Below are positions 9,012 through 18,434 of a stretch of DNA of 64,000 bases, piece after piece. Within the stretch, counting starts at the first letter, position 1; the number at the start of each line of letters is the position of its first letter. The stretch spans positions 1 to 64,000 of the forward strand of contig NZ_VHKL01000016.1 in the NCBI RefSeq assembly GCF_007474605.1, given 5' to 3'. Both the position numbers and the translations under genes were made by a program. The stretch is from Rhodoligotrophos appendicifer (lineage in GTDB: Bacteria; Pseudomonadota; Alphaproteobacteria; Rhizobiales; Im1). The notes under the pieces were generated by a model, which made no database searches, was not told the origin of the DNA, and saw only the letters and a program-made list of their open reading frames with translations.

Positions 9012-10181
9012 TAGCCCGCGCGAGCGGACTGCATCGTCGACCACTTTGTCCCATGCGCTCATAACGGTGTCGCTGGAGAAGCGCTTGGCCGACAGGGCGG
9101 CCTGCATGCCAAGATTGCGGCGCAGGCTTTCGTCTCCGAGCAGATGCGACAATGAGGCGGCAAGCGCCGTAACATTGCCGGCCGGGACAAGGAGGCCGTC
9201 CTCCCCATGAGAAATCATCTCACGGGGTCCGAACTTGCAATCGAAAGACACTACCGGCAGGCCGGCCGCCATGGCCTCCATGAGCACAATGCCCCAGCCT
9301 TCATACCGCGATGACAGCACAAAGACGTCCGCTGTCTCGAGCCAGGACCCTGGACGTTCGCTTACGCCAGCGAAGCGGACGCGGTCGGATAGGCCGAGCT
9401 CGTCGCGGAGCATCGTCAAGTTGATGCGCTCCGGGCCCTCGCCCCAGATCGTCAAGGACCATTTCGGATGGTAGGGCGCCACTTGGCCGAAAGCTTCGAG
9501 GAGAAGGTCGAAGCCTTTTTGCGGCACAAGCCGTCCGACTGCGGCGATGATCCGCCCGCTGCGTTTGGGTACGATGTCAGACGGCACATTGACCTGATTG
9601 GGAATCACCCAGCTGCGCCGGCGTTGCTTGGGTGGGAAAGACTCCATTGCTCCGTGGGTCATCGTGACGAGACCGAATGCATGGGGATATGTGAGGCGGC
9701 GCAGGCGGGACCAGATCGGCCCGAAGGTCTGGGCCTCCGGATTGTTGCGTTCGGACACGACGACTGGAATGCCGGACCCTGCCGCCGCCAGGACCGAGAG
9801 GATGTTGGTGCGGGTCAGGAAGCTCACCACGAGGTGGGGTTTGAGTCTCAGGAATTCTGAACGCAGGAGGCGCAAGCGATTTGCAGCCTTGTAGGTACCA
9901 CGCAGGATACCGTTCTTGTCCACGGGTACGCCGAGGCGACGCAATACGACGCGTGACGAGAGCGGGTAATAAGGCGCGGTCTCCGCTGCCTCCAAAGATA
10001 TAACAGTAATGCTCCAGCCGCGCTCGGCCCAGCGGCTGGCAATGGTGCTCACCACGCCCTCACTGCCGCCCGGCCCCAGGGAGGGGAGCACCATCACAAT
10101 CCGAGGAAGGCTCCTGGCCACTGCCGAGCCCGCTGCCTCTTCTCGTTGGACCGGCTGTGAGGTGGCCAGTTCGAGGCGCAT
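8931..10181 (-). CDS. Glycosyltransferase family 4 (GT-B fold)
   Basis: A 416-residue retaining glycosyltransferase. The N-terminal GT4 domain (about 25-200) carries the acceptor-side motif LPSLGPGGSEGVV. The C-terminal donor-binding domain carries GRLVPQKGFDLLLEAF and the E-x7-E motif in YEGWGIVLMEAMAAGLPVV. It should add a sugar to a lipid-linked repeat unit on the cytoplasmic face of the membrane. It converges on the truncated flippase (81-base overlap) and diverges from the next glycosyltransferase (158 bases between start codons). Donor and acceptor cannot be told from the sequence. Confidence 0.9.
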   Translation of the reverse strand: MRLELATSQPVQREEAAGSAVARSLPRIVMVLPSLGPGGSEGVVSTIASRWAERGWSITVISLEAAETAPYYPLSSRVVLRRLGVPVDKNGILRGTYKAANRLRLLRSEFLRLKPHLVVSFLTRTNILSVLAAAGSGIPVVVSERNNPEAQTFGPIWSRLRRLTYPHAFGLVTMTHGAMESFPPKQRRRSWVIPNQVNVPSDIVPKRSGRIIAAVGRLVPQKGFDLLLEAFGQVAPYHPKWSLTIWGEGPERINLTMLRDELGLSDRVRFAGVSERPGSWLETADVFVLSSRYEGWGIVLMEAMAAGLPVVSFDCKFGPREMISHGEDGLLVPAGNVTALAASLSHLLGDESLRRNLGMQAALSAKRFSSDTVMSAWDKVVDDAVRSRGLSWTAPQRRAVDQIETDDPDRRHHHMR

Positions 10182-10339
10182 GGTCCCTTAACCTCCCCGT
10201 GGGGCAATCGCTGCCGCCGCTTCGTCGACCGTCCTCACCAAACACCAGGAGAAGGGTGGCGGTAAGCTCCGAATTTCCTGACTGGCCACACTGCGTGACC
10301 CTCGCTCCAATGAGGCCAACCACAGCTGAAAGCTGCGCA

Positions 10340-11545
10340 ATGCGCCCCTCGCCCGTCACAGTGTGCTTTCCATTTATCGGTGACGAGATAGGAGGAAGCC
10401 ATATCTCGGCGATAAAATTGGTCGAAGCCCTCGAGGCGAACGACATTCAGCCCCTCATCGCGCTCCACCAGGAAGATGGACCGGTGGCCGATTACCTCCA
10501 GCAACGGCGGCTCGCCTATGTGTCGGCGCCAGGTCCGGCGCTGGCAAAGCGCGGCAAGCAGGCCGATACGCTGCGCGCTTTTGCCCGCAGTCTGCGCCAT
10601 GCGCGCGCACAGGCCCGGTTTTTGACGGATCATGCGGTTGATATCGTGCACACCAATGATGGCCGCAGCCATGTCCAGTGGGCACTTCCGGCAAAATGGG
10701 CGGGTGCTCGCCACCTTTGGCACCATCGCGGTGACCCGGATGCGGTTGGCGCCAATCTGCTGGCCCCGGTCTTTGCCGATCACATGATCACCGTGTCACG
10801 TTTTGCGCGCCCGCAGGGGCCGGTGTTCCAGCTTGGACACAAGCTCTCCATTGTTCACAGCCCCTTCGATCACCCCAAGGCACTGGGCGATCGGGCCGCG
10901 GCCCGAGCTATGCTGATCGACGCGCTGAAAGTTCCGCCGGAGACAAGGTTTCTCGGCTTCTTCGGTCTCTTGATTGACCGCAAACGTCCGATTGCGTTCG
11001 TTGAGGCAGTGGCAGCGTTCGTCACGCGATATCCAGAGCTGCCGGTCATGGGGCTGCTCTTCGGCGTGCCCGGGAGTGAAGCCCCGGATTACGATCAACG
11101 CGTGGTCGCCCGCGCCCGCGCCCTCGGCGTGGAAGGCCATGTGAGGCTGATGGGGTTCCGGGAGCCGGTGGAGCCATGGATGCAGGCCGTGGATGTATTG
11201 CTTGTGCCGGCCGTTCGTGAGCCCTTCGGCCGTACGCTGATCGAGGCGATGTTTCTGGAAACGCCAGTTGTGGCAACGGATCACGGCGGCAACCCTGAAG
11301 CGATCGAGAACGGAGTGACGGGAAATCTGGTGCCGGCGGACCGCCCGTGGGAGTTTGCCCTGCCGGTCCATCGGCTGCTCACGGATGACAGCTACCGCCA
11401 GCAGATCACGGCGACGGCACGGTCTCATGTGCTTGCGACCCACAGCACCGCGGCGCATGTGGCCGCAGTGTGCAAGATCTACCGCACGCTGTTGTCCGAA
11501 CGGCAGCATGGCGATCTTCATCGCGTTCGGTGGAATGTCCCATGA
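10340..11545 (+). CDS. Glycosyltransferase family 4
   Basis: A 401-residue GT-B protein. The N-terminus CFPFIGDEIGGSHIS gives the G-G-S acceptor loop; the C-terminal half has FFGLLIDRKRP and the donor-site E-x7-E motif in REPFGRTLIEAMFLETPVV. The frame is open well upstream, but the conserved domain begins just after ATG 10340 (10310 is a possible alternative). The stop overlaps the start of the sulfotransferase as ATGA, so the two are probably translated together. Likely role: building the repeat unit of the island's polysaccharide, with the sulfotransferase modifying the product. Confidence 0.88.
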   Translation: MRPSPVTVCFPFIGDEIGGSHISAIKLVEALEANDIQPLIALHQEDGPVADYLQQRRLAYVSAPGPALAKRGKQADTLRAFARSLRHARAQARFLTDHAVDIVHTNDGRSHVQWALPAKWAGARHLWHHRGDPDAVGANLLAPVFADHMITVSRFARPQGPVFQLGHKLSIVHSPFDHPKALGDRAAARAMLIDALKVPPETRFLGFFGLLIDRKRPIAFVEAVAAFVTRYPELPVMGLLFGVPGSEAPDYDQRVVARARALGVEGHVRLMGFREPVEPWMQAVDVLLVPAVREPFGRTLIEAMFLETPVVATDHGGNPEAIENGVTGNLVPADRPWEFALPVHRLLTDDSYRQQITATARSHVLATHSTAAHVAAVCKIYRTLLSERQHGDLHRVRWNVP

Positions 11546-12402
11546 CGTTTGAAGACATCGATTTTCTGATCATCGGCGCTACCAAGAGTGCGACCACCTG
11601 GCTTCAGCACTCGCTGCAACGGGATCCCGCGATCTTCATGCCCGGACCGGAGCTCCACTATTTCAGCCGGGAGTTTCAGCGAGGGGAGCAGTGGTATCTC
11701 AAACATTTCGAAAAGCTCCCAAAACCCCGGCTCATCGGGGAGAAGTCAAATTCGTACCTTGAAAACGCAGAGGCCGCCCGCAGGATCGCGCGTGCGTTAC
11801 CCGAGGTCCGCCTCATCGCGCAGCTCCGAAATCCAGTCGATCGGGCATATTCTGATTACTGCATGATGTATCGGCGAGGGGAGGTCAGCCGCGATATCGA
11901 CGCCTATCTCAATCCCCGCGTGTCTCAGGACACACGCTTGCTAACGGCCGGCTTTTACTTTGAGCAGCTTAAGCCATTCTATGACCATTTCCCCGCCGAT
12001 CAGCTGTATGTCACGTTCTATGAAACGGTCGTCAGCAACGCTCCGGACCATATCGCGGGGGTCCGGCGGTTCTTAGGTTTGGGCGGCGCCGGACAGATAC
12101 CAGCAGTAGAGGGTAAGGTGAAGGACAAGGCGATGCCGATGCTTGACCCTCGGCTGCGCCGGTGGCTGAAACCTTTCAAACCCATAGCCGCGCCGCTGCG
12201 ACAGATGCCTCTCTTTCGCCGACTGCACGGCATGCTGGCCGCTGAGATCTCCTATGACATGATGTCAGAGAGCCTGAAGCAACGGCTGGCTGGGCATTAC
12301 GCGGGCGATGTCGAGAAATTGGAACGCCTCGTCGGCCGCGACTTATCGGGCTGGCTCACAGGCAAGGTATCCATCGACGCCAGCCCCTCGATTTTCAGTT
12401 AG
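11542..12402 (+). CDS. Carbohydrate sulfotransferase (PAPS-dependent)
   Basis: A 286-residue sulfotransferase. The 5'-phosphosulfate loop is IGATKSATTWL at residues 11-21, where K15 and the TT pair contact PAPS. The 3'-phosphate site is the block AQLRNPVDRAYSDY around residues 94-107. A PELHYFSREF segment following the loop is typical of bacterial Sulfotransfer_1 proteins resembling heparan/NodH-type enzymes. It would sulfate a sugar hydroxyl in the surface polysaccharide. Its ATG overlaps the stop of the preceding glycosyltransferase by four bases (ATGA). No sulfate-activation genes (cysD/cysN/cysC type) are in the window. Confidence 0.88.
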   Translation: MTFEDIDFLIIGATKSATTWLQHSLQRDPAIFMPGPELHYFSREFQRGEQWYLKHFEKLPKPRLIGEKSNSYLENAEAARRIARALPEVRLIAQLRNPVDRAYSDYCMMYRRGEVSRDIDAYLNPRVSQDTRLLTAGFYFEQLKPFYDHFPADQLYVTFYETVVSNAPDHIAGVRRFLGLGGAGQIPAVEGKVKDKAMPMLDPRLRRWLKPFKPIAAPLRQMPLFRRLHGMLAAEISYDMMSESLKQRLAGHYAGDVEKLERLVGRDLSGWLTGKVSIDASPSIFS

Positions 12403-12583
12403 CTGATTACGCAGATACCGAAACCGCGGCGGGGGTTTAACTGACGTCCCGATGGGGGTTTGGCTCCTTCCATTTCATCTGAAATTTCGCAAAGTAAGAC
12501 CTCCTGTTTCCGACCTCTCCGCCAGGGAAATAGAAAATCGATCCTGATTTCATCCACGAAGATCCTCTCTAAACTACTAAGGC

Positions 12584-12613
12584 TTTTATTCTTCATATAA
12601 ACCAAGAATAAAA
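12584..12613. promoter_or_regulatory. 10-bp perfect inverted repeat ahead of the epimerase gene
   Basis: TTTTATTCTT and AAGAATAAAA face each other across a 10-base spacer (CATATAAACC), ending 16 bases before the ATG at 12630. The stretch is strikingly A+T-rich for this genome. It could be an operator or a short RNA hairpin at the ribosome site. The 227-base gap between the sulfotransferase and the epimerase is the only sizeable gap among the plus-strand genes of the island, so an internal promoter is plausible. Confidence 0.45.
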
Positions 12614-12629
12614 TCATGGATGACTTGCC

Positions 12630-14756
12630 ATGGTCGATGAAAACATATCCACAGGTCAAAGAGCTTCATCCACGCTGATCCCCGCTCGCGCGCCTGACCT
12701 TCTCGACACGCTCCGTGACGGAGCAAGGAGCCGCAAACTTGTTCAGCATTGGCTCGGCAAAGGACAGGCTAGCTTAGCTTATCGCAACGCCCGAAACAGG
12801 TTACGCTCCGTCGTACGGGCCACAATTCGCAATCGGCACCTCTACGTCACGGACCTCAGTATGAGTGCCTTCTCGCTCGCTTTGTCCACGGCGCTTCGGG
12901 TCGGCCCGGCCGAGGTAGCTGCGGAGCCGGATCGGGTTCACGCCCTCTTTGCCATCACCGTCGCATTTACTGCGATCTGCGCTGTCACTTTTCCCTGCGT
13001 CGGCCTCTATAACCGCAACTGGAAATATGCGTCTATTCCGGATTACCTGGGCATTCTGCGCGCGGTGGTGATCGTGTCTCTGGCGTTAGTCACCGGCATG
13101 TTCTTCTACTCGCGGCTTGCCTTCGTGCCACGATCGACGATCGCAATCGAGATCGTCATTCTGGGATCCTTACTCGCCGCTGTAAGGCTGTCCTTCCGCC
13201 AAGATGATCTGAAGATCTTCCGGCATATCGCGCATCGCGCGGCCGAACGACGGGAACCCCTCGTGCCAGTACTGCTCGTGGGGGCCGGGCATGAGGCCGA
13301 TCTTTATCTTCGCGCCCTGCAACGGGATCGGAATGTCACCTACTGGCCCGTTGGATTTCTGGACGATTCAGACGCCGAGATCGGCTCGCTTCTGCGCGGT
13401 GTGCCCGTTCTCGGCACGACGGAGGACTTTGAGGCGGTTTTCACCGAGCTCGACTTGAGAGGGCAGCGGCCACGCCATCTCATCTTCACTCTGCCGCCTT
13501 CATCGATCGAGGGAACAAGGGCAGAGCGGCTCATTCGAGCTGCCGATGGGCATGGCATGGTCGCCTCGCGCCTGAGCTCTGCGACTGAACTCAAAAATCC
13601 GCTGAGGCGCCAGGAGTTTGAGCTGCGGCCAATCGAACTCACCGACCTTCTGGAACGGCCTCAGAAAGCCCTCGATATCGCCGCCATGCACCGTTTCGTT
13701 TCCGGTCGACGCGTGTTGGTGACGGGGAGCGGAGGTTCGATCGGCAGCGAACTGACCAGGCAGTTAGCGGCCCTCGGGCCATCACATCTGACGCTTCTGG
13801 ATAGCTGCGAATTCAACCTCTATGCAATCGATCTCGACCTCGGCGAGCGTTTTTCAGGTGTTCCGCGTGCAGCTCATCTTTGCGATGTGCGCGATGTTGG
13901 ACGGGTGAATGAAATGTTCGCTCGCTACCGCCCTGAGCTCGTATTTCACGCTGCTGCGCTTAAACATGTGCCGATGGTCGAACTCAATCCATGTGAAGGC
14001 GCGCTGACCAACGTCTGTGGCACCGTGAATGTGGCTGATGCCTCCAAGCGATGGGGCGTTGCGGCCATGGTTCAGATTTCTACTGACAAGGTGGTGAATT
14101 CGACGAGCGTCATGGGTGCAACCAAGCGGATTGCCGAGCTTTATTGCCAAGCTCTTGACCTGGAAGGGGTGGCCGACATGGACGCGCCCCGCTTCATGAC
14201 GGTGCGCTTCGGCAATGTGCTGGGATCGAGCGGCTCGCTGATCCCGCTGTTCAAAAGCCAGCTGGCCAGGGGTGGGCCGCTGACCGTGACCCATCCCGAC
14301 ATGAAGCGCTTCTTCCTCACCATCCGGGAAGCGGTGGAACTGACGCTGCAGGCCTCCGCCTATGGGCTGGAGAAGCAACTCGGACAAGGTGAGATTTTCG
14401 TGTTGGATATGGGCGAGCCTATCCGGATCATTGATATCGCTCACCGAATGATCCGGCTTGCGGGCTTCACTCCTGATCGCGACGTGAAAATCGAAATCAT
14501 CGGCAGTCGTCCCGGCGAAAAGCTGTTTGAGGAGCTTTTCGATTCCTCCGAGCGGCGCGTAGATCCCCCGGTTCCGGGAGTGTTTGGAGCCGTGCCTTCA
14601 CCGGTGCCCTTGCCAATCTTGCGGCAAACCATTTCTCAGCTGCAAAGAAGTGCTGTTCGCGGCGATTGCGGCGGCCTGTTCCAAGCAATGCAACTGGTCC
14701 TGCCGAACTTCCATGGAAGCGCTCCACAACATTCAGAGGACGCAGTGATGCAGTGA
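12630..14756 (+). CDS. Membrane-bound nucleotide-sugar epimerase/dehydratase (CapD/FlaA1/WbpM-like)
   Basis: A 708-residue protein. The N-terminal part (about 60-190) has four hydrophobic helices; a CoA-binding-like Rossmann region (VPVLLVGAGHEADLYLRAL) follows, and the C-terminal catalytic SDR domain starts near residue 365 with VLVTGSGGSIGSELTRQL. The catalytic STDKVVNSTSVMGATKR block is the MGATK signature of the UDP-GlcNAc 4,6-dehydratase/C6 epimerase group. It should prepare an amino or deoxy sugar donor for the polysaccharide. The stop and the next gene's start share one base (TGATG), so coupling is likely. ATG 12630 was chosen because the A+T-rich inverted repeat lies just before it. 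Confidence 0.9.
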   Translation: MVDENISTGQRASSTLIPARAPDLLDTLRDGARSRKLVQHWLGKGQASLAYRNARNRLRSVVRATIRNRHLYVTDLSMSAFSLALSTALRVGPAEVAAEPDRVHALFAITVAFTAICAVTFPCVGLYNRNWKYASIPDYLGILRAVVIVSLALVTGMFFYSRLAFVPRSTIAIEIVILGSLLAAVRLSFRQDDLKIFRHIAHRAAERREPLVPVLLVGAGHEADLYLRALQRDRNVTYWPVGFLDDSDAEIGSLLRGVPVLGTTEDFEAVFTELDLRGQRPRHLIFTLPPSSIEGTRAERLIRAADGHGMVASRLSSATELKNPLRRQEFELRPIELTDLLERPQKALDIAAMHRFVSGRRVLVTGSGGSIGSELTRQLAALGPSHLTLLDSCEFNLYAIDLDLGERFSGVPRAAHLCDVRDVGRVNEMFARYRPELVFHAAALKHVPMVELNPCEGALTNVCGTVNVADASKRWGVAAMVQISTDKVVNSTSVMGATKRIAELYCQALDLEGVADMDAPRFMTVRFGNVLGSSGSLIPLFKSQLARGGPLTVTHPDMKRFFLTIREAVELTLQASAYGLEKQLGQGEIFVLDMGEPIRIIDIAHRMIRLAGFTPDRDVKIEIIGSRPGEKLFEELFDSSERRVDPPVPGVFGAVPSPVPLPILRQTISQLQRSAVRGDCGGLFQAMQLVLPNFHGSAPQHSEDAVMQ

Positions 14757-16228
14757 TGGCCATTTTTCCTACAGTCGCAGCATGGCCATCTGCTCTGCGT
14801 GCGATGATCGCGATCGGCCTGTTTGTCGCTTTCCTCGCCTCACCTGCTCATGCGGATGAGGCTGTACGAAGCACACAGGTCCACGAAGCCCTGGTTCGAG
14901 CGGCCTCGTTCTATGCGGGCTTATCGGTGCGGGGTTCCTATGTATGGAAGTATTCGACCGATCTCCGTCAGCGGAGGGGCGAGGGTATGGTGGGCCCGAC
15001 TGAGGGATGGGTGCAGCCCCCTGGAACGCCAGCGATTGGCGCGGCTTTCTTGCGGGTCTACGAGGTCACCGGCGATGCTGCTTGGCTCGGCGCAGCGCGT
15101 AACGTAGCAAGTGCACTGATCGAGACCCAGCTGTTGTCGGGAGGCTGGACGAATCCTATTGAAATGGACCCGTCAGCACAGACTCAATGGTGCTATCGCG
15201 CAAGACGGCTAACTCCCGAAGACTGCGCGGCAATTCAGGACAACCGGTCACGCAACCGCACCCTTCTCGACGATGATACAACGCAAAGCGCGCTGCGATT
15301 CCTGATATGGCTCGACAGCCTCTTCGATGGCCATGATGAGCACGTTCACGACACTGTCCTCTTTGGACTGAAGCGGCTTGTTGAGGCCCAGTATCCCGCC
15401 GGCGCTTGGCCGGTCATGTTCGACAGGCGGCCAGTTACCGAAAATCTCCCACCCCTTCGCCAAGCAAAATCGTTGGACGACTGGTCCCGCACATATGTGA
15501 AGCCCAGCGGTGACGCTTACTACATCCTGAACGACAATCTTATTGGGGACATGGTTCATCTTTTGCTCGTTGCCGAAAGATATTTCGCCGATCCGGTCTA
15601 TCTCGACGCCGCAAAGAGGGCCGGTGAGTTTTTGCTTAAGGCGCAACTGCCTCCCCCCCAGGAAGGATGGGCTCAGACTTACAACACACTTATGCAGCCA
15701 GTCTGGGGGCGTAAGTTCGAGCCCCCTGCGGTGGCTTCGCGAGAGACAGCCGGCACGGTGACCTGTCTCCTCGAGCTTTACCAACGCACCGGCGACAGGC
15801 GGTTTCTAGCAGCCGCCAGGAGGGCGGCGCGCTGGCTTCGATCCGTTCAACTCGCTGACGGCGACTGGGCACGATTTTACGAGCTGGGCACAAACCGTCC
15901 GCTGTATGTCGACAATCAGGAGAGGCTGACCTACGACCCGTCGGACCTCCTGAGCCACTACAGTATGAAAGGTCAGAAGGGGATCAACGAAGCCCTCACT
16001 GTTTTGCAGAGAGTCGTGCAAGGACAGCCGTTCGGACAGGCACCCCTTTGGCCCGCTGCGCCAGAGGCGCTTTCGCGTGGAGAGTCTGAGGCGCGGATCG
16101 AAGACCTCCTCAAGGGACAAGACGGTCGCGGCGCCTGGCCCGAAGAGAATTGGATCAGTAGTGCTACATTTGTGAATGCTGTGTTCCTGTTGGCTGGGAG
16201 CCTCGAAGCATCGAGGCTCAAGCCATGA
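14756..16228 (+). CDS. Secreted pectate lyase-like protein (PL10 / pectic acid lyase family)
   Basis: A 490-residue protein with an export signal at residues 1-36 (hydrophobic AMIAIGLFVAFLASPAHA, with cleavage after AHA). The mature part has the repeated-helix organisation and blocks of the Pec_lyase (PL10) family: GGWTNPIEMDP, LLDDDTTQSALRFLIW, LVEAQYPAGAWPVMF and the SRTYVKPSGDAYYILNDN segment, then a second set of helices. The family cleaves polygalacturonate by beta-elimination. In a polysaccharide gene cluster it may instead trim the strain's own acidic polymer during export. The start shares a base with the preceding stop. The catalytic residues were not aligned, so activity is inferred. 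Confidence 0.75.
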   Translation: MAIFPTVAAWPSALRAMIAIGLFVAFLASPAHADEAVRSTQVHEALVRAASFYAGLSVRGSYVWKYSTDLRQRRGEGMVGPTEGWVQPPGTPAIGAAFLRVYEVTGDAAWLGAARNVASALIETQLLSGGWTNPIEMDPSAQTQWCYRARRLTPEDCAAIQDNRSRNRTLLDDDTTQSALRFLIWLDSLFDGHDEHVHDTVLFGLKRLVEAQYPAGAWPVMFDRRPVTENLPPLRQAKSLDDWSRTYVKPSGDAYYILNDNLIGDMVHLLLVAERYFADPVYLDAAKRAGEFLLKAQLPPPQEGWAQTYNTLMQPVWGRKFEPPAVASRETAGTVTCLLELYQRTGDRRFLAAARRAARWLRSVQLADGDWARFYELGTNRPLYVDNQERLTYDPSDLLSHYSMKGQKGINEALTVLQRVVQGQPFGQAPLWPAAPEALSRGESEARIEDLLKGQDGRGAWPEENWISSATFVNAVFLLAGSLEASRLKP

Positions 16229-16244
16229 TCCGGAACCAACCAAC

Positions 16245-18350
16245 GTGATCGGGGCGCGCCGCGGAATTCTGTCGCGCCTGCCGATCATCTCGCGCGTGGC
16301 AGCATATGTTTTAGAGCTTTATGCAGCTCATGCCCCTAGAGCTTTGCGGCGCGGCAAAATCTTCCGATTGATTGCGCGATTTTGCGACGGGCATGTGGTG
16401 ATGTCGCGGCTTGGTGTGCGCTTGCACGTCAATTCGAGTGATAGAACCAACCAGCTGTGCATTCTCGGGAGGTATGACACAGTCCCAGAGCAAATCGCGA
16501 AGCTGAGTCCTGGCATGTGCTTTGTCGACATCGGCGCTAACGCCGGATTGTTCTCCCTCATGGCAGCAGAACAGGTCGGGCCAGAGGGGATTGTCATAGC
16601 CTTTGAGCCCTCACCGGAACAATTTGGCTATTTGATCCAGAATATCCGGGTGAATGGAAAGCACAATATACTGCCGCTCCCCATGGCGGTCTCAGACGTC
16701 ACACAACGAATGGAGTTCTCCGCCGGAACGACAGGCCATAGCGGGAAAGATCATGTTGGAGCCGTGGGCGAGACAACAGGCCTGATCTCCGTTTACGGGG
16801 TAAACATTGCCACTGATTTCAAGGCGATTGCTTCGTTCTGTGGTGACCGCAATACGATGATCAAGATTGATGTAGAGGGCTTCGAGCAGAGGGTGTTGCA
16901 TGGCATTCGCCGCCTTTTGCAGGAGGTGCCGGTCGTCGCGGTTATCGTCGAACTCGACCGTCGATCGCTGAGGCGCTATGGCGCTACACCGGAAGCACTT
17001 GCCGCTGAGTTGGCAATGCTTGGCTTTTCTTCAGCCAGCTCGCCGCAAAATGAGCACCATCACGACGAGGTCTTCCTGCGAAGGGAAGCAATGGGAACTT
17101 GGGAGCAGCGCCCGCGCGAGACCTCCGGCATCGCATGCGGCAGAGGCCCAGCTCCTCGCGAGCCTGTCTGGGCCAGGACAGGCAAACGCTTGGGCTGGTT
17201 CGCCGCGGGGGTCGCTGCCACCTATGGTCTTCTCGTTGCCTTTGTCGCGATCGTGGACCCCTATGGCCTCACCGACATTGTCTCGATCCCAAGGTTCAAC
17301 GCTGAAAAGACGCAGCGTTTGGATGGCGGCGGCCGCGTTGAGAAATCATTGCAGCTCTGGCGTGAAGACTACGACATCATCATCCTTGGCGGCACATCGG
17401 CGCTTATGGGCTTGAACCCCGATGGAGCCTCCTTTGCCGGCCACGGCGCCTACAACGCTGCGATGAAGGCAGCGACAATGGCAGAAATCAGCGCCGTCGG
17501 TCGCTTCGAACTCAGCAATGGCAAGCCAACACGGGTTATCATCGGCCTCGATTTTTCCATGTTTGAGGCTGATCGAACCAGTACCCGAGATTTCAGTCAA
17601 TCCGGCTTCGATGGGGATTGGATGCCGGCCGTATATGCACGATCATTGATGACGCCAGATGCCGTCATCGATGCGGTGCAGACGGTTTACGAGAATATAC
17701 GCGGGGTAGCAGAACAAATTCGCGATGACGGATTTCAGAGGGTTAGCCTGGGGCGAGAATTCGACTATCGCAAGGCTTTCACAGAGATCCTGGTCAAAGA
17801 GTTCCTGGTGCGGGACTGGCATTATGCAGATTTCGACTATGACCCAAGTCGCATTGGAATGCTCAGGGATCTGCTCCTGCGCTATGTCGGCATCAATGCG
17901 AAAATCGATGTTTTCGTTTCACCCATTCATGCCCGTCAACTGGAAGCCATGATCGCGAAAGGCATCTACCCGCTATACGAGACTTGGCTCAGATCCTTGG
18001 CGGAGGTTGCCGAACTTCTACCCAGCGTCCAGTTCTGGGATTTCAGTGGCTATAACAGCGTGACCACAGAAGAGATTCCCGACTGGGACGATCCGCATCA
18101 GGAAATGAGATGGTATTGGAACTCGGCTCGCTACACCCCGGCGACCGGGGAACTGATTATCGCCATCATGTCAGGAATTGGAAACCGCGCGCCGCAAGAT
18201 TTTGGCAGGCGGCTGAAGCGGAGCACCATCGACGCCATACTTGCGGACAATCAGGAAGACCGCGAAGTATACTTGCGCAACCACATGGACGAGGTGGCAG
18301 ATGTGCAGCGACTGGCTCGAAGGATGTCGCAGCTGTCGAAAGGCGATTGA
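16245..18350 (+). CDS. Fusion of an FkbM-family methyltransferase and a membrane-anchored SGNH-like domain
   Basis: A 701-residue two-part protein. Residues about 70-290 form an FkbM-type methyltransferase (GMCFVDIGANAGLFSLMA motif I, IAFEPSPEQF, and IKIDVEGFEQRVLHG). After a linker, a single membrane helix near 316-338 (LGWFAAGVAATYGLLVAFVAIV) leads to a C-terminal domain of about 360 residues. That domain has IIILGGTSALMGLNPDG as a GDSL-like first block and a later FVSPIHARQLEAM segment, as in hydrolase-like proteins of capsule loci. Usually these are separate genes; the fusion puts the methyltransferase in the cytoplasm and the second domain in the periplasm. The start is uncertain (GTG 16245 or ATG 16176). 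Confidence 0.7.
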   Translation: MIGARRGILSRLPIISRVAAYVLELYAAHAPRALRRGKIFRLIARFCDGHVVMSRLGVRLHVNSSDRTNQLCILGRYDTVPEQIAKLSPGMCFVDIGANAGLFSLMAAEQVGPEGIVIAFEPSPEQFGYLIQNIRVNGKHNILPLPMAVSDVTQRMEFSAGTTGHSGKDHVGAVGETTGLISVYGVNIATDFKAIASFCGDRNTMIKIDVEGFEQRVLHGIRRLLQEVPVVAVIVELDRRSLRRYGATPEALAAELAMLGFSSASSPQNEHHHDEVFLRREAMGTWEQRPRETSGIACGRGPAPREPVWARTGKRLGWFAAGVAATYGLLVAFVAIVDPYGLTDIVSIPRFNAEKTQRLDGGGRVEKSLQLWREDYDIIILGGTSALMGLNPDGASFAGHGAYNAAMKAATMAEISAVGRFELSNGKPTRVIIGLDFSMFEADRTSTRDFSQSGFDGDWMPAVYARSLMTPDAVIDAVQTVYENIRGVAEQIRDDGFQRVSLGREFDYRKAFTEILVKEFLVRDWHYADFDYDPSRIGMLRDLLLRYVGINAKIDVFVSPIHARQLEAMIAKGIYPLYETWLRSLAEVAELLPSVQFWDFSGYNSVTTEEIPDWDDPHQEMRWYWNSARYTPATGELIIAIMSGIGNRAPQDFGRRLKRSTIDAILADNQEDREVYLRNHMDEVADVQRLARRMSQLSKGD

Positions 18351-18434
18351 GCCTTCGTAGGTGCATTTCGGCCAGCGCTGCGCTCACGAATGGCACATGG
18401 TCCCAGTCGATCTAGGTCTGCGTTATTACAGTAG

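Noticed and set aside
12399-12659. Minus-strand 86-codon frame in the gap before the epimerase
   Set aside because: No family resemblance, overlaps the epimerase start and the inverted repeat; likely chance.
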